A stretch of DNA of 64,000 bases from Oceanobacter antarcticus (GTDB lineage Bacteria; Pseudomonadota; Gammaproteobacteria; Pseudomonadales; Oceanobacteraceae): the NCBI RefSeq assembly GCF_044962685.1, contig NZ_JBBKTX010000001.1, positions 124,001 through 188,000 of the forward strand. The letters are read 5' to 3'. This document shows positions 26,317 through 36,300 of this stretch, one piece after another (the first letter of the stretch is position 1; each line of letters begins with the position of its first letter). The notes under the pieces are model-generated. The model saw nothing but the letters and a program-made list of their open reading frames with translations. It was not told the origin of the DNA and did not search any database. A program made the translations under genes and the position numbers.

Positions 26317-27864
26317 TTAATAGCCCTCCGTTGCGGTTGGCGCCTGAGTTGTCAGATGCAGGGCGCGACTGGCGAGGTGAAACAGGCTGTTTTGTTCCAG
26401 TAATCCGCGAAACCACTGTGAGCCTGGGCCTTTGGCGTGAATCGCAACATCATCGCTGCCGTGGGTTTCACTTTCTTTATGACCCAGTGATGCCTGGTGA
26501 AAGTCAGGATCCGCCGTGTTTTCATCGTCATGCCATCGGATACGGCCATTGATACGACCGGGAGTTTGGCCGGAATCACTTGCAGTCACCGGATCAATGT
26601 CGTTGGCTCCCAGGCCATTGGCGTAACCCAGCGTTGTATAGGGCGCGTTGTCAGCTGCCCGACTGAGCTTGTCGGGTTGGCGCACCAGACCGAGAATATC
26701 GTTACCTCGTTGCGGGTAACCGGAAAATGACAGCGTATGGCTATGGTCAGCGGTGACCGTGATCAGGGTGTCGTGGTCATTGGTCATACGGTCGGCAAAC
26801 GCCACTGCGTCGGCCATGGCAATGGTGTCTGTCAAGGCGCGGTAAGCATTGCCTGCATGGTGGGCATGGTCGATTCGGGCACCTTCAATAATCAGCACAT
26901 AGCCCTTGTCGGTGTTCTGCGTTTGCTGCTGCAGTACCTGTAAGGCAGCAAAGGTCATTTCGGTGAGCGACGGTTCGGCAGGGGTGCGGTCGTAGGCGTA
27001 GGCCATATGGCTGCTGGCGAACAGTCCGAGAATCGGTGTGCGGGCATGCATGCTCACAAGGTCATTTCGGCTCAATAGAAGTTGTCCGTTCGGGTACTGG
27101 TGGTTGAATTGCCGGGTCAGATCAGTGTCGAGACGCTTGCCGCCCTGGCTGGCGGGTAAAAAATTCTGGCGCCCCCCCCCCATCGCCAGATCCAGGCCAT
27201 TGGCAAAGCCGTTGTTAATCAACTGGTCTGCAATGTCCTGACAGCCTTGTTGGCGGGCTTCGTCAGAGAGGTCGCTGTCGGCTTCCCAGTCCCGTTCCGG
27301 TGTGTGGGCATAGGTCGCTGCCGGAGTGGCATGGGTGATCCGTGCGGTCGTCACGACACCGGTGGCAAACCCTTGCTGGCTGGCGTATTCCAACAGGGTG
27401 GTCAATGAGTGTGTATTGCTGCCCTGGCAGATGGAGCGATCTTGCTCCGGGCCGATACTGAGGACTCCGGCACGGGTTTTGACACCGGTCATAATGGCAC
27501 TCATGGTGCCTGCGGAGTCGGGGGTCTGCTGGTTGGTGTTATAGGTTTTGACCAGGCCCGAGTAGGGAAAGCGCTCAAAGGAGAGGAAGTTTTCTTCTCC
27601 GGTGAACCCTTGTTGCTGGCCCTGCCAAATACGTGCAGCGGTCAGGGTGGTGATGCTCATGCCGTCGCCGAGAAACAGAATCAGGTTGCGCGCATGGGTT
27701 CCCGGTGTGGTACTGGCCAGCCGATAATCGAGCCAGGCTTCACCCTGTTGATAATCCGGCTGATACGCCGACGGCGCTACTGCCAGCACGTTTGAGGGTG
27801 TGACCAGGGTTGCTGTGGTGATTGTTGCAATGGCCAGCAGGCCGGAACAGACAAGGCGTTGCAT
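26317..27864 (-). CDS. alkaline phosphatase, soluble periplasmic form (copy 2)
   Basis: A 515-residue paralogue of copy 1. Motifs include LGDGMS (D67), TPDSAGTMSA (S118), EGARIDHAHHAGN and TADHSHTLSF. Its signal peptide ends near SNVLA (residue 28) without a lipobox cysteine, so it should be free in the periplasm. Both copies share the TRAGVLS and HATPAATYAH blocks, which shows duplication. No convincing Pho box was found upstream. Confidence 0.9.
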   Translation of the reverse strand: MQRLVCSGLLAIATITTATLVTPSNVLAVAPSAYQPDYQQGEAWLDYRLASTTPGTHARNLILFLGDGMSITTLTAARIWQGQQQGFTGEENFLSFERFPYSGLVKTYNTNQQTPDSAGTMSAIMTGVKTRAGVLSIGPEQDRSICQGSNTHSLTTLLEYASQQGFATGVVTTARITHATPAATYAHTPERDWEADSDLSDEARQQGCQDIADQLINNGFANGLDLAMGGGRQNFLPASQGGKRLDTDLTRQFNHQYPNGQLLLSRNDLVSMHARTPILGLFASSHMAYAYDRTPAEPSLTEMTFAALQVLQQQTQNTDKGYVLIIEGARIDHAHHAGNAYRALTDTIAMADAVAFADRMTNDHDTLITVTADHSHTLSFSGYPQRGNDILGLVRQPDKLSRAADNAPYTTLGYANGLGANDIDPVTASDSGQTPGRINGRIRWHDDENTADPDFHQASLGHKESETHGSDDVAIHAKGPGSQWFRGLLEQNSLFHLASRALHLTTQAPTATEGY

Positions 27865-28121
27865 GGGAACTTCCTGTCAGATAAAGGTTCTTGTGAACGT
27901 TGGTTTGTATTGGTCAGTGTAAATCGGGGTGCGAACTGCGCCTATAGTCTTTACTGCCTGATTGCGGCCAGCAGGGGTCTGACTGGCTCAATTATCCTGA
28001 CTCAGTGACCCTGTATATCGCAGCTCTGTATGACGGCAATATGTCGTTCTCGTCTGGACTGCAAATTCTGCTGGCCGTGTTACAATACCCGGCTCAACTC
28101 TCCTACTTTTAGTCAAGAGTC

Positions 28122-29261
28122 ATGCGCTATCTATTAAGTCTGTTTTTATACGTCAGTGCGGCCTGTACATCGGCTGCTGTCATTGTACCCAAAGCTCCCG
28201 ATCTGGATGCGCGGGCCTTTATTCTGGTGGATGCCGAGAGTGGCAATGTATTGGTCGAACAGAATGCCGACGAGACCCTGCCACCTGCCAGTCTGACCAA
28301 AATGTTGACCAGCTATATTGCGGTGCACGAACTGGTGACCGGTAATGCCAGCGACGACACCATGGTGCCTATCAGTGTTAACGCCTGGAAGAAGGGTGGC
28401 TCGAAAATGTTTGTGCGGGAAGGTACCGAGGTGCCGCTGATCGATCTGCTACGCGGCATTATTGTGCAATCTGGTAATGATGCTTCAGTGGCGGTGGCGG
28501 AATACTTTGCCGGTTCTGAAGATGCCTTTGCTGACTGGATGAACCAGTACGCCATCAAGTTGGGCATGGACAACAGTCATTTTATGAATGCGACGGGCTG
28601 GCCAGCGGAAGGGCACCACTCAAGCGCACGGGATATAGCCACGTTGGCTTTGCATATCATCAAGGATCACCCCGATTATTACGCTCTGTATTCCGAAAAA
28701 TATTTTGAATACAACGATATTCGCCAGCCCAACCGCAACAAGCTGCTGTGGCGTGATTCCTCCGTTGATGGCTTGAAAACCGGCCATACCGAGGCGGCCG
28801 GTTTCTGTCTGGCCGCTTCTGCGGTACGTGACGACATGCGTCTGATTGCCGTGGTGATGGGGACTCGCAGTGATGATGCTCGTGCGCAGGAAACCCAGAA
28901 GCTGCTGGCGTATGGTTTCCGTTATTTCCAGACCCACAAGCTGTACGGTGCCAATGATGTGCTGGAGCAGCGCAAGGTCTGGCTGGGTCAGCAGGATCAG
29001 GTTGAACTCGGTGTACAGAATGATCTGTACCTGACCGTGCCACGTGGCACCGAAGGGGATCTCGATGTCGAGCTGATCACAGATGAATACCTCAAGGCTC
29101 CAATTGCTGCCGGTGCCGTGGTCGGTACACTGGTCGTGCGTAAAGACGGTGAAAAAATCGACGAGCGGCCCCTGATAGCGATCAGTGCTGTTGATGAGGC
29201 TGGTTTCTTCGGTCGCTTGCTGGGCGAGATCCAGATGTTTTTTACACGTTTGCTGGGGTAA
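28122..29261 (+). CDS. dacA: D-alanyl-D-alanine carboxypeptidase (PBP5/6 type)
   Basis: A 379-residue low-molecular-weight PBP. It has a signal peptide (1-19), active-site S57-x-x-K60 (SLTK), SGN at 117-119 and KTG at 219-221. A C-terminal beta domain and an amphipathic membrane-binding helix (FFGRLLGEIQMFFTRLLG) complete it. It trims the terminal D-alanine of stem peptides. A TACAAT -10-like element lies at 28081-28086. It heads the dacA-ybeD-lipB-lipA operon. Confidence 0.95.
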   Translation: MRYLLSLFLYVSAACTSAAVIVPKAPDLDARAFILVDAESGNVLVEQNADETLPPASLTKMLTSYIAVHELVTGNASDDTMVPISVNAWKKGGSKMFVREGTEVPLIDLLRGIIVQSGNDASVAVAEYFAGSEDAFADWMNQYAIKLGMDNSHFMNATGWPAEGHHSSARDIATLALHIIKDHPDYYALYSEKYFEYNDIRQPNRNKLLWRDSSVDGLKTGHTEAAGFCLAASAVRDDMRLIAVVMGTRSDDARAQETQKLLAYGFRYFQTHKLYGANDVLEQRKVWLGQQDQVELGVQNDLYLTVPRGTEGDLDVELITDEYLKAPIAAGAVVGTLVVRKDGEKIDERPLIAISAVDEAGFFGRLLGEIQMFFTRLLG

Positions 29262-29266
29262 TCGAA

Positions 29267-29569
29267 ATGGCCTTGATCAACGCTGACGGACAACCTGCGA
29301 CCACTCAGGAAGCACCAAAAATAGAGTTCCCCTGTCCCGATTACCCCATCAAGGTGGTCGGCAAGGGCAAGGATAACTATCGCCAGGTCGTGCTGGATAT
29401 TTTCCAGGTTCATGCGCCCGGATTTGATCTTGAGAAAATCCAGGTGCGTGACAGTAGCAAAGGCAATTTTCAATCGCTCACCATCTATATCACCGCGACG
29501 GGTATTGAACAGCTTGAAGCATTACACCAGGAATTGAGCGCCCACGAACTGGTGCACATGGTGATTTGA
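29267..29569 (+). CDS. ybeD: YbeD/DUF493 family protein
   Basis: A 100-residue protein of the UPF0250 family, with FPCPDYPIKVVGKG and VRDSSKGNFQSLTIYITATG, ferredoxin-like and ACT-related. It is usually encoded between dacA and lipB, as here. The role is unknown; a link to lipoate metabolism is proposed only from context. Five bases separate it from dacA, and it overlaps lipB by 4 bp. Confidence 0.92.
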   Translation: MALINADGQPATTQEAPKIEFPCPDYPIKVVGKGKDNYRQVVLDIFQVHAPGFDLEKIQVRDSSKGNFQSLTIYITATGIEQLEALHQELSAHELVHMVI

Positions 29570-30207
29570 TGCCCGATGTGGTGGTTCGTCGGCTGGGGCT
29601 GGTTGATTATCAGCCTTGCTATCAAAAAATGGTGTCATTTACTGCTCAGCGTCAGCCCGATACCCCGGATGAAATCTGGCTGTTACAGCATCCTCGCGTA
29701 TTTACTCAAGGCCAGGCTGGTAAGGCAGAACATTTGCTGGTGCCCGGAGATATTCCCGTGGTGCAGACGGATCGCGGTGGCCAGGTGACCTATCACGGTC
29801 CGGGCCAGCTGGTAGCTTATTTACTACTGGATATCAAACGTCTTGGCATTGGCCCCCGTTTGCTGGTAACGGCGATGGAAGAATCGATTGTGGCGACACT
29901 GGCGTACTGGGGGATCCACTCGGCAGCAAAAGCCGATGCCCCGGGGGTTTACGTTGGCGGTCGCAAGATTGCCTCGCTGGGGCTGCGTATCCGCAACGGT
30001 CGTACTTTTCATGGCCTGGCGCTGAATGTGGATATGGATATGACGCCCTTTCTGCGTATTAATCCCTGTGGTTATGCCGGGCTTGAAATGACACAGGTAG
30101 TTCGGGAAGTACCGGACGCCACTTTGAACATTGATCAGGTTGCTGAGCAGCTGGAACAGCAGTTGGTCAGCCACCTGGGTTTTGCAACGATCAAACGCCC
30201 GGCATAA
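29566..30207 (+). CDS. lipB: octanoyltransferase LipB
   Basis: A 213-residue enzyme that moves octanoate from acyl carrier protein to lipoyl domains. Conserved RGGQVTYHGPGQLVAY, K133 in GGRKIASLG and C167 in NPCGYAGL (acyl-enzyme cysteine) are all present. The length is typical. Confidence 0.96.
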   Translation: MMPDVVVRRLGLVDYQPCYQKMVSFTAQRQPDTPDEIWLLQHPRVFTQGQAGKAEHLLVPGDIPVVQTDRGGQVTYHGPGQLVAYLLLDIKRLGIGPRLLVTAMEESIVATLAYWGIHSAAKADAPGVYVGGRKIASLGLRIRNGRTFHGLALNVDMDMTPFLRINPCGYAGLEMTQVVREVPDATLNIDQVAEQLEQQLVSHLGFATIKRPA

Positions 30208-30280
30208 TCTGCCGTGCTGGATCCAAACTATACATCCCGGTTGCGGTGATCCCGCCGACCGGGCAGGCTGGGGTAAACAG

Positions 30281-31267
30281 ATGACTGAAAGAGCAAAAGC
30301 CGTACAAGGGCTGAAGTTGCGTGGCGCTGACAAGGTGGCCCGTATCCCGATCAAGGTGATTCCTACCGAAGAAATGCCACGCAAGCCTGACTGGATTCGT
30401 GTGCGTATTCCGGCTACCCCGGCGATCAGTGACATTAAGGCCAAGCTGCGCAAGCACAAGCTTCATACTGTGTGTGAAGAAGCCAGTTGCCCTAACCTGG
30501 GCGAGTGCTTTGGTGGTGGTACCGCGACCTTTATGATTATGGGTGATATTTGTACCCGTCGCTGTCCGTTCTGCGATGTTGGCCATGGGCGTCCCAATCC
30601 GCTGGATGTGGATGAGCCAAAAAACCTGGCCCTGGCGATTGCTGATATGGGATTGAAGTACGTGGTGATCACCTCGGTTGACCGCGACGACCTGCGTGAT
30701 GGTGGTGCCCAGCACTTCGCTGACTGTATCTCCCTGACCCGTGAACACAGCCCGAGTATCAAGATTGAAGTGCTGGTGCCAGACTTTCGTGGACGAATGG
30801 ACGTTGCTCTGGATGTACTGGAGCAGACGCCTCCTGATGTGTTTAACCACAATCTGGAAACGGTGCCGCGTTTGTATAAAAAGAGCCGTCCGGGCTCGGA
30901 CTACCAGTGGTCGCTGGACTTGCTGAAAAAATACAAACAGCGTCGCCCGGATGTGCCAACCAAATCTGGCCTGATGCTGGGGTTGGGTGAAACCAATGAC
31001 GAAGTGATTGCAGTGATGAAAGACATGCGCGCTCACAACATCGATCACATCACTATGGGGCAGTATTTGCAGCCAAGCCGTGAGCACCTGCCGGTCGAGC
31101 GTTTTGTGACGCCGGAAGAGTTTGATGAGCTGGGTGATATTGCCAAAGGCATGGGATTCAGTCGGGTTACCAGTGGCCCAATGGTACGTTCTTCCTATCA
31201 TGCTGATGCACAGGCTGCCGGTGAAGACGTTAGCGGTGTGTGGAGCGGCCACAAAAAATCGTCATAA
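30281..31267 (+). CDS. lipA: lipoyl synthase LipA
   Basis: A 328-residue radical-SAM enzyme inserting two sulfurs into octanoyl groups. The auxiliary cluster cysteines are C65, C70 and C76 (CEEASCPNLGEC) and the radical-SAM cysteines are C91, C95 and C98 (CTRRCPFC). The C-terminal VRSSYHA serine motif is present. The open frame extends to 30131, but family length and a GGGG site support the ATG at 30281. It follows lipB by 73 bp. Confidence 0.96.
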   Translation: MTERAKAVQGLKLRGADKVARIPIKVIPTEEMPRKPDWIRVRIPATPAISDIKAKLRKHKLHTVCEEASCPNLGECFGGGTATFMIMGDICTRRCPFCDVGHGRPNPLDVDEPKNLALAIADMGLKYVVITSVDRDDLRDGGAQHFADCISLTREHSPSIKIEVLVPDFRGRMDVALDVLEQTPPDVFNHNLETVPRLYKKSRPGSDYQWSLDLLKKYKQRRPDVPTKSGLMLGLGETNDEVIAVMKDMRAHNIDHITMGQYLQPSREHLPVERFVTPEEFDELGDIAKGMGFSRVTSGPMVRSSYHADAQAAGEDVSGVWSGHKKSS

Positions 31268-31506
31268 GCATCCATGCATCGCACATATTAACGGATAAAG
31301 CAGGGGGCTTGCTTGTATAGCAACGGCTGCTTGTCTGCGGTTATTTTTTGTGCGCTGTTCAGGAATTATTTGCAGGAATCCTGCGGTCAACCCTGTCCAC
31401 CTGATTGGCGCTGCTGCGATCGAACTGTCGATCAAACGGAGAAAGCCAGAACCGCCCGGCTACGGGTTATAGCGGCTGCTGACGGTTGGTGTTGAGTCGC
31501 CATCCC

Positions 31507-31529
31507 ACTGCCGGGAGGGCAGGCAGTGA
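31507..31529. terminator. possible hairpin between convergent lipA and mltF
   Basis: CACTGCC and GGCAGTG form a 7-bp stem with a 9-base loop. There is no T-run, so function as a terminator is uncertain. Confidence 0.35.
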
Positions 31530-31561
31530 GAGTGGAGAGGGGCGGCGAGCAATAGAATGGC

Positions 31562-33001
31562 TCAGAGCAGCGGAGGAATGACCGTAAGCGATGAGGACAG
31601 GTGCAGGCTCTCGTTTTCACTCGACGCAATATGTAACGCTTGCTCATCGTTCCATACCAGTACGTCGTAGTAGCGGCGTATGTTCTGGACATAGTCAACG
31701 GCTTCACGTCCACGCGCATAACCGTGGCGGGTATTCTTGTGGTAACGCTTCTGGCTCAGCAATGGCAAGGCTTCTTTGACATCACGCCAGAGGTTCGGGT
31801 TGCCACCCATTTCATAAGCGAGGCGACGAGCATCTTGCAAATGGCCATAACCGACGTTATAGGCCGCTAAAGTCATCCAGGTGCGATCCGGTTCTGCGAC
31901 CTGGGTGCCCAGACGGTCTCGTAATGTATTCAGATAACGTCCGCCGCCCAGAATGCTCTGTTCGGCGTCGAGGCGATCACTGACGCCCAAGTCACTGGCG
32001 GTGGCGGTGGTCAGCATCATCAGACCACGGACACCGGTATAACTGGTGGCGACTGGATTCCAGTGACTTTCCTGATAACCGACGGCAGCCAGCAAGCGCC
32101 AATCAAACTGATTGTCAGTGGCAGAGCTGACGAAGTAGGGCTTGTAACGATCCAGTTTGCGTACGGTCTGGCGCAAGAAGCGTTTGGCTCCGACATAGTC
32201 CAGCTCACTCAGGTGGCCATAGTAACGCTCGTTCAGTGTCGCCAGTTGCTGACGGGTCTGACGTGACTGGAAAAAGTCGCGGGAAGCATTCAGCAAGGAG
32301 TCGTCGCGGCTGTGCTGAAAGGCCCAGGCCAGGGACTGCTGCTCGGTTATGGTGAAACCCACTCCGATGTTGGGAATATAGGCTTGCAGCATATTAAATT
32401 CATTGGAGTCGACAAGGCTGTAATCGATGTCGCCAGTAGCGACCATATGCATCAGGTCGGTCACGTCCAGTTCGCCGGTTTCACTCCAGCTCAGTTCGGG
32501 CCGTTCGGTGACTTGTGCTTTGCGTAATGTCTGGGCATGGCTTGATGAGGCCGGAACGACGGTCATGCCGCCGAGCAGGTCATCCAACTGACGTGGCCGT
32601 TGGGTACCACGACGATAAATAACCTGTTCACTGACCTGTTGATATGGCTCACTAAAGCGAAACCAGCGCTGACGCTCTGGTGTAATGGCAAGGCCTGCTG
32701 CTGCAAACTGAGCCTGGTCAGTATCCAGTGCAGTGAATATATCGGTCAGGTTATCAGCAACCTGAACATTTAATTTGACGCCGAGGTAGTCAGCAAAGGC
32801 CTGGGCCAGTTCAAATTCATAGCCGGTTTGGCCGGTTCGGTCTTCGTAGTACGTGGTCGGGCTGTTGCGGGTGACGACGGTAATTTCACCGTGCATCCGT
32901 ATTTGCTCCAGCTGCGTTGGACGTACGCTCCCTGTGATGGCCGTAAGGCAGACCAGCAAGGTCATCAGACCAGTCATCAGTTTGACTGATTTCAATAACA
33001 T
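31562..33001 (-). CDS. mltF: membrane-bound lytic murein transglycosylase F
   Basis: A 479-residue two-domain protein. A signal region is followed by an ABC-type solute-binding regulatory domain (about 35-265) with TQLEQIRMHGEITVVTRNSP. The goose-lysozyme-like transglycosylase domain (about 290-445) carries the catalytic glutamate in AAVGYQESHWNP and the AAYNVGYGHLQDARRLA signature. It cleaves peptidoglycan and is activated by muropeptides in relatives. It is divergent from purL, as in Pseudomonas. Confidence 0.93.
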   Translation of the reverse strand: MLLKSVKLMTGLMTLLVCLTAITGSVRPTQLEQIRMHGEITVVTRNSPTTYYEDRTGQTGYEFELAQAFADYLGVKLNVQVADNLTDIFTALDTDQAQFAAAGLAITPERQRWFRFSEPYQQVSEQVIYRRGTQRPRQLDDLLGGMTVVPASSSHAQTLRKAQVTERPELSWSETGELDVTDLMHMVATGDIDYSLVDSNEFNMLQAYIPNIGVGFTITEQQSLAWAFQHSRDDSLLNASRDFFQSRQTRQQLATLNERYYGHLSELDYVGAKRFLRQTVRKLDRYKPYFVSSATDNQFDWRLLAAVGYQESHWNPVATSYTGVRGLMMLTTATASDLGVSDRLDAEQSILGGGRYLNTLRDRLGTQVAEPDRTWMTLAAYNVGYGHLQDARRLAYEMGGNPNLWRDVKEALPLLSQKRYHKNTRHGYARGREAVDYVQNIRRYYDVLVWNDEQALHIASSENESLHLSSSLTVIPPLL

Positions 33002-33384
33002 GTAAGCTCCAGAATTTACTTTCTGCTCTCCTGCACCAATAGTGGGCGCGGCAGCAATTATTGTTCCATTTTATAACATAAGGTGGTCAAAAAACAACCG
33101 CCTAGCCAATAGCTCTGGTGAATGGCGACAAGAAAGGCAATCAATGGGCGCTTCTTTCTGTTTGGAACAGCCCATGGAGTGCTGCTGAAATTATAGTTCA
33201 AATGATTGTAAATACGTTGTCGGTAGTTGCGCCAAGGTGTTGTCTGAGCAGGAGGAGGCAGCTAATAAGTCCGCTCGTTCTGGGGGCGGGATAGCCCTCT
33301 GGTAGCGGAGTTGGCCACTATCCAGTATCATTCGGCCTCATTTTTTCCCGTATTTTCGGCCCCAACCCCTGGAGTCAAGGCACA
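33002..33384. other. mltF-purL divergent intergenic region
   Basis: About 380 bp holding the divergent promoters. AT-rich stretches occur near 33060-33080 and 33190-33210. I see no purine-repressor-like palindrome or riboswitch. Confidence 0.4.
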
Positions 33385-36300
33385 ATGCTTGAGCTGCGTG
33401 GCGCACCAGCGCTTTCAGAATTTCGTCAATCCAGAATCCTGGCCAAACTGCAGGCTGCGGTTCCGGCCGTGACCGGTGTGTACGCCGAGTTTGTACATTT
33501 TACTGATCTCAGTGAGGATCTGGCGGACAACGAGCGTCTGGTGCTGGAACGTATTCTTCGTTATGGCCCCAAGGCTGCCCGACAGGATGTTGTGGGTGAC
33601 TATTTTCTGGTGACGCCGCGTTTCGGTACCATTTCTCCGTGGTCGTCGAAAGCGACAGACATCGCCCATAATTGTGGTTTGGGCAAAGTGCAACGGCTGG
33701 AGCGGGGGATTGCCTATTATGTCGCAGGAGCGGCCACTACGGATCGTGATGCCATTGCCGCCGTGCTGCATGACCGTATGGTCGACACCGTACTGGAGCG
33801 CAGCGAGCAGGCCGAAGCCCTGTTTTCACACGCTGAACCGGCACCGTTATCGATTGTGGATATTCTTGTCGGCGGGCGAGACGCGCTGGTTGAGGCCGAT
33901 AAAACCCTGGGTCTGGCGCTGGCCGATGACGAAGTGGATTATTTGCTCGATAACTACCAGATCATGGGCCGTAACCCGACCGACGTCGAATTGATGATGT
34001 TTGCTCAAGCTAATTCCGAGCACTGCCGTCACAAGATTTTTAACGCCAGCTGGACTATTGATGGTCTGGAGCAGGACAAATCCCTGTTCCAGATGATCAA
34101 GAATACCTACGAGTGTTACAGCGACAACATCCTCTCTGCCTATAAAGACAATGCCTCGGTGATTCGTGGTCACAAGGCTGGTCGTTTCTTCCCGAACCCG
34201 GTGGATTCTGATCAGTCCCGCCAGTACCGCTATCATCAGGAAGACATGCACATCCTGATGAAGGTCGAAACCCACAACCACCCGACTGCGATTGCGCCGC
34301 ATTCCGGTGCCGCCACGGGTTCCGGCGGTGAGATTCGCGACGAAGGGGCAACCGGTCGTGGTTCCAAACCCAAAGCTGGTCTGACCGGTTTCACTGTCTC
34401 CGACCTGAAAATTCCCGGTTTCGAACAGCCGTGGGAAAGCGACTACGGCAAGCCGGGTCGTATCGTCTCGGCATTGGACATCATGATCGATGGCCCACTG
34501 GGAGGCGCGGCGTTTAACAACGAATTTGGTCGTCCGAACCTGTGTGGCTACTTCCGTACCTTCGAACTGCAACACGACGGTGAAGTCCGTGGTTACCACA
34601 AGCCGATTATGATCGCCGGAGGTTACGGCAACATCCGTGACGAGCACGTTCAGAAAGGTGAAATTCCGGTTGGCGCAGCCCTGATTGTACTGGGTGGCCC
34701 GGCGATGCAGATTGGTCTGGGTGGTGGTGCTGCGTCTTCGATGGCGTCTGGTCAGTCCAATGCCGACCTCGATTTTGCTTCTGTGCAGCGCGAAAACCCG
34801 GAAATGGAACGTCGCTGTCAGGAAGTGATTGACCGCTGCTGGCAGAAAGGCGATCAGAACCCGATTGCCTTTATTCATGATGTCGGTGCCGGAGGTATCT
34901 CCAACGCTTTCCCCGAGCTGGTGGGCGACGGTGGCCGAGGTGGTCACTTCGAACTGCGTAACGTACCAAACGATGAACCGGGCATGAGCCCGCTGGCGAT
35001 CTGGTCGAACGAATCCCAGGAACGCTACGTCATGGCAGTGCCGCTGGAAGATCTGGCCACTTTTGATGCCATTTGTCAGCGTGAACGCTGCCCCTATGCG
35101 GTGGTCGGGTACGCCACGGAAGAAGAACACCTGACCGTGACCGACAGCCATTTTGGCAACAAACCGGTGGATATGCCGCTGCAGGTGCTGTTGGGTAAAC
35201 CGCCACGTATGCACCGTGATGCAGTCACCCGTGCAACAAGCGTCAGAGCATTTGAATCCACTGGGATCGATCTGGCCGAAGCGGCTGAACGGGTGCTCAA
35301 GTTGCCAACGGTCGCCAGCAAGTCATTCCTGATCACTATTGGTGACCGCTCCATTACCGGTACTGTTGCCCGTGACCAGTTTGTTGGCCCCTGGCAGGTG
35401 CCGGTAGCTGACGTTGCGGTGACGACCTCGTCTTATGACTCTTTTGTGGGTGAAGCGATGGCCATGGGGGAACGTACCCCGGTGGCGTTGCTGGATGCCC
35501 CGGCATCCGGTCGTCTGGCTGTAGCAGAAACGATCACCAATCTGGCGGCTGCGCCGATTGCCCAGCTGGCAGATATTAAATTGTCGGCTAACTGGATGTG
35601 CGCCGCTGGCCACGACGGTGAAGACGAAAAACTCTACGCCACGGTCAAAGCCGTGGGTATGGAACTTTGCCCGGAACTGCAAGTGACCATTCCGGTAGGC
35701 AAGGACTCCATGTCAATGAAGACCCGTTGGCAAGACACCAACGAACAGGGTCACAGCGAAGACAAAGCCGTTACTTCGCCGATGTCGCTGGTGATCACTG
35801 GCTTTGCGCCCGTGACGGACGCCCGTTCGGTACTGACGCCACAAATTCAGAAAAATGTGGAGTCGGATCTGATTCTGGTCGATCTGGGTCGTGGTCAGAA
35901 TCGTCTGGGTGCCTCCTGTCTGGCGCAGGTATACCAACAGCTGGGTGATGTTCCGGCTGATCTGGATGATGCCGAAGATTTAAAAGCCTTCTTTGCCGTG
36001 GTGCAGGGGCTAAACGCCGATGGCAAGTTGCTGGCTTACCACGATCGTTCCGATGGCGGTCTGTTTGCCACGCTGGTGGAAATGGCCTTTGCCGGTCACG
36101 CTGGTCTGGATATTTCGATGGACTTGCTGGCGGATGCCGAAGACGAGCTGGCAGGAGCGTTGTTTGCTGAAGAACTGGGTGCGGTGATGCAGGTGCGTCG
36201 AGACGATCTGGAAGAAGTTCTGACGCAATTTGAAGCTGCTGGATTAGGTGACTGCACCGCTGTGATTGGCTCTGCCAACGACGATGATCAGATTACCTTC

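Noticed and set aside
27865..27960. Pho box upstream of the alkaline phosphatases
   Set aside because: Only a single CTGTCAG-like heptamer is seen, in the wrong arrangement for paired PhoB half-sites.
30191..31252. 353-codon ORF antisense to lipA
   Set aside because: Shadow frame; the lipA cysteine motifs fix the coding strand.
33847..35214. 455-codon ORF antisense to purL
   Set aside because: Shadow frame of a strongly conserved gene.
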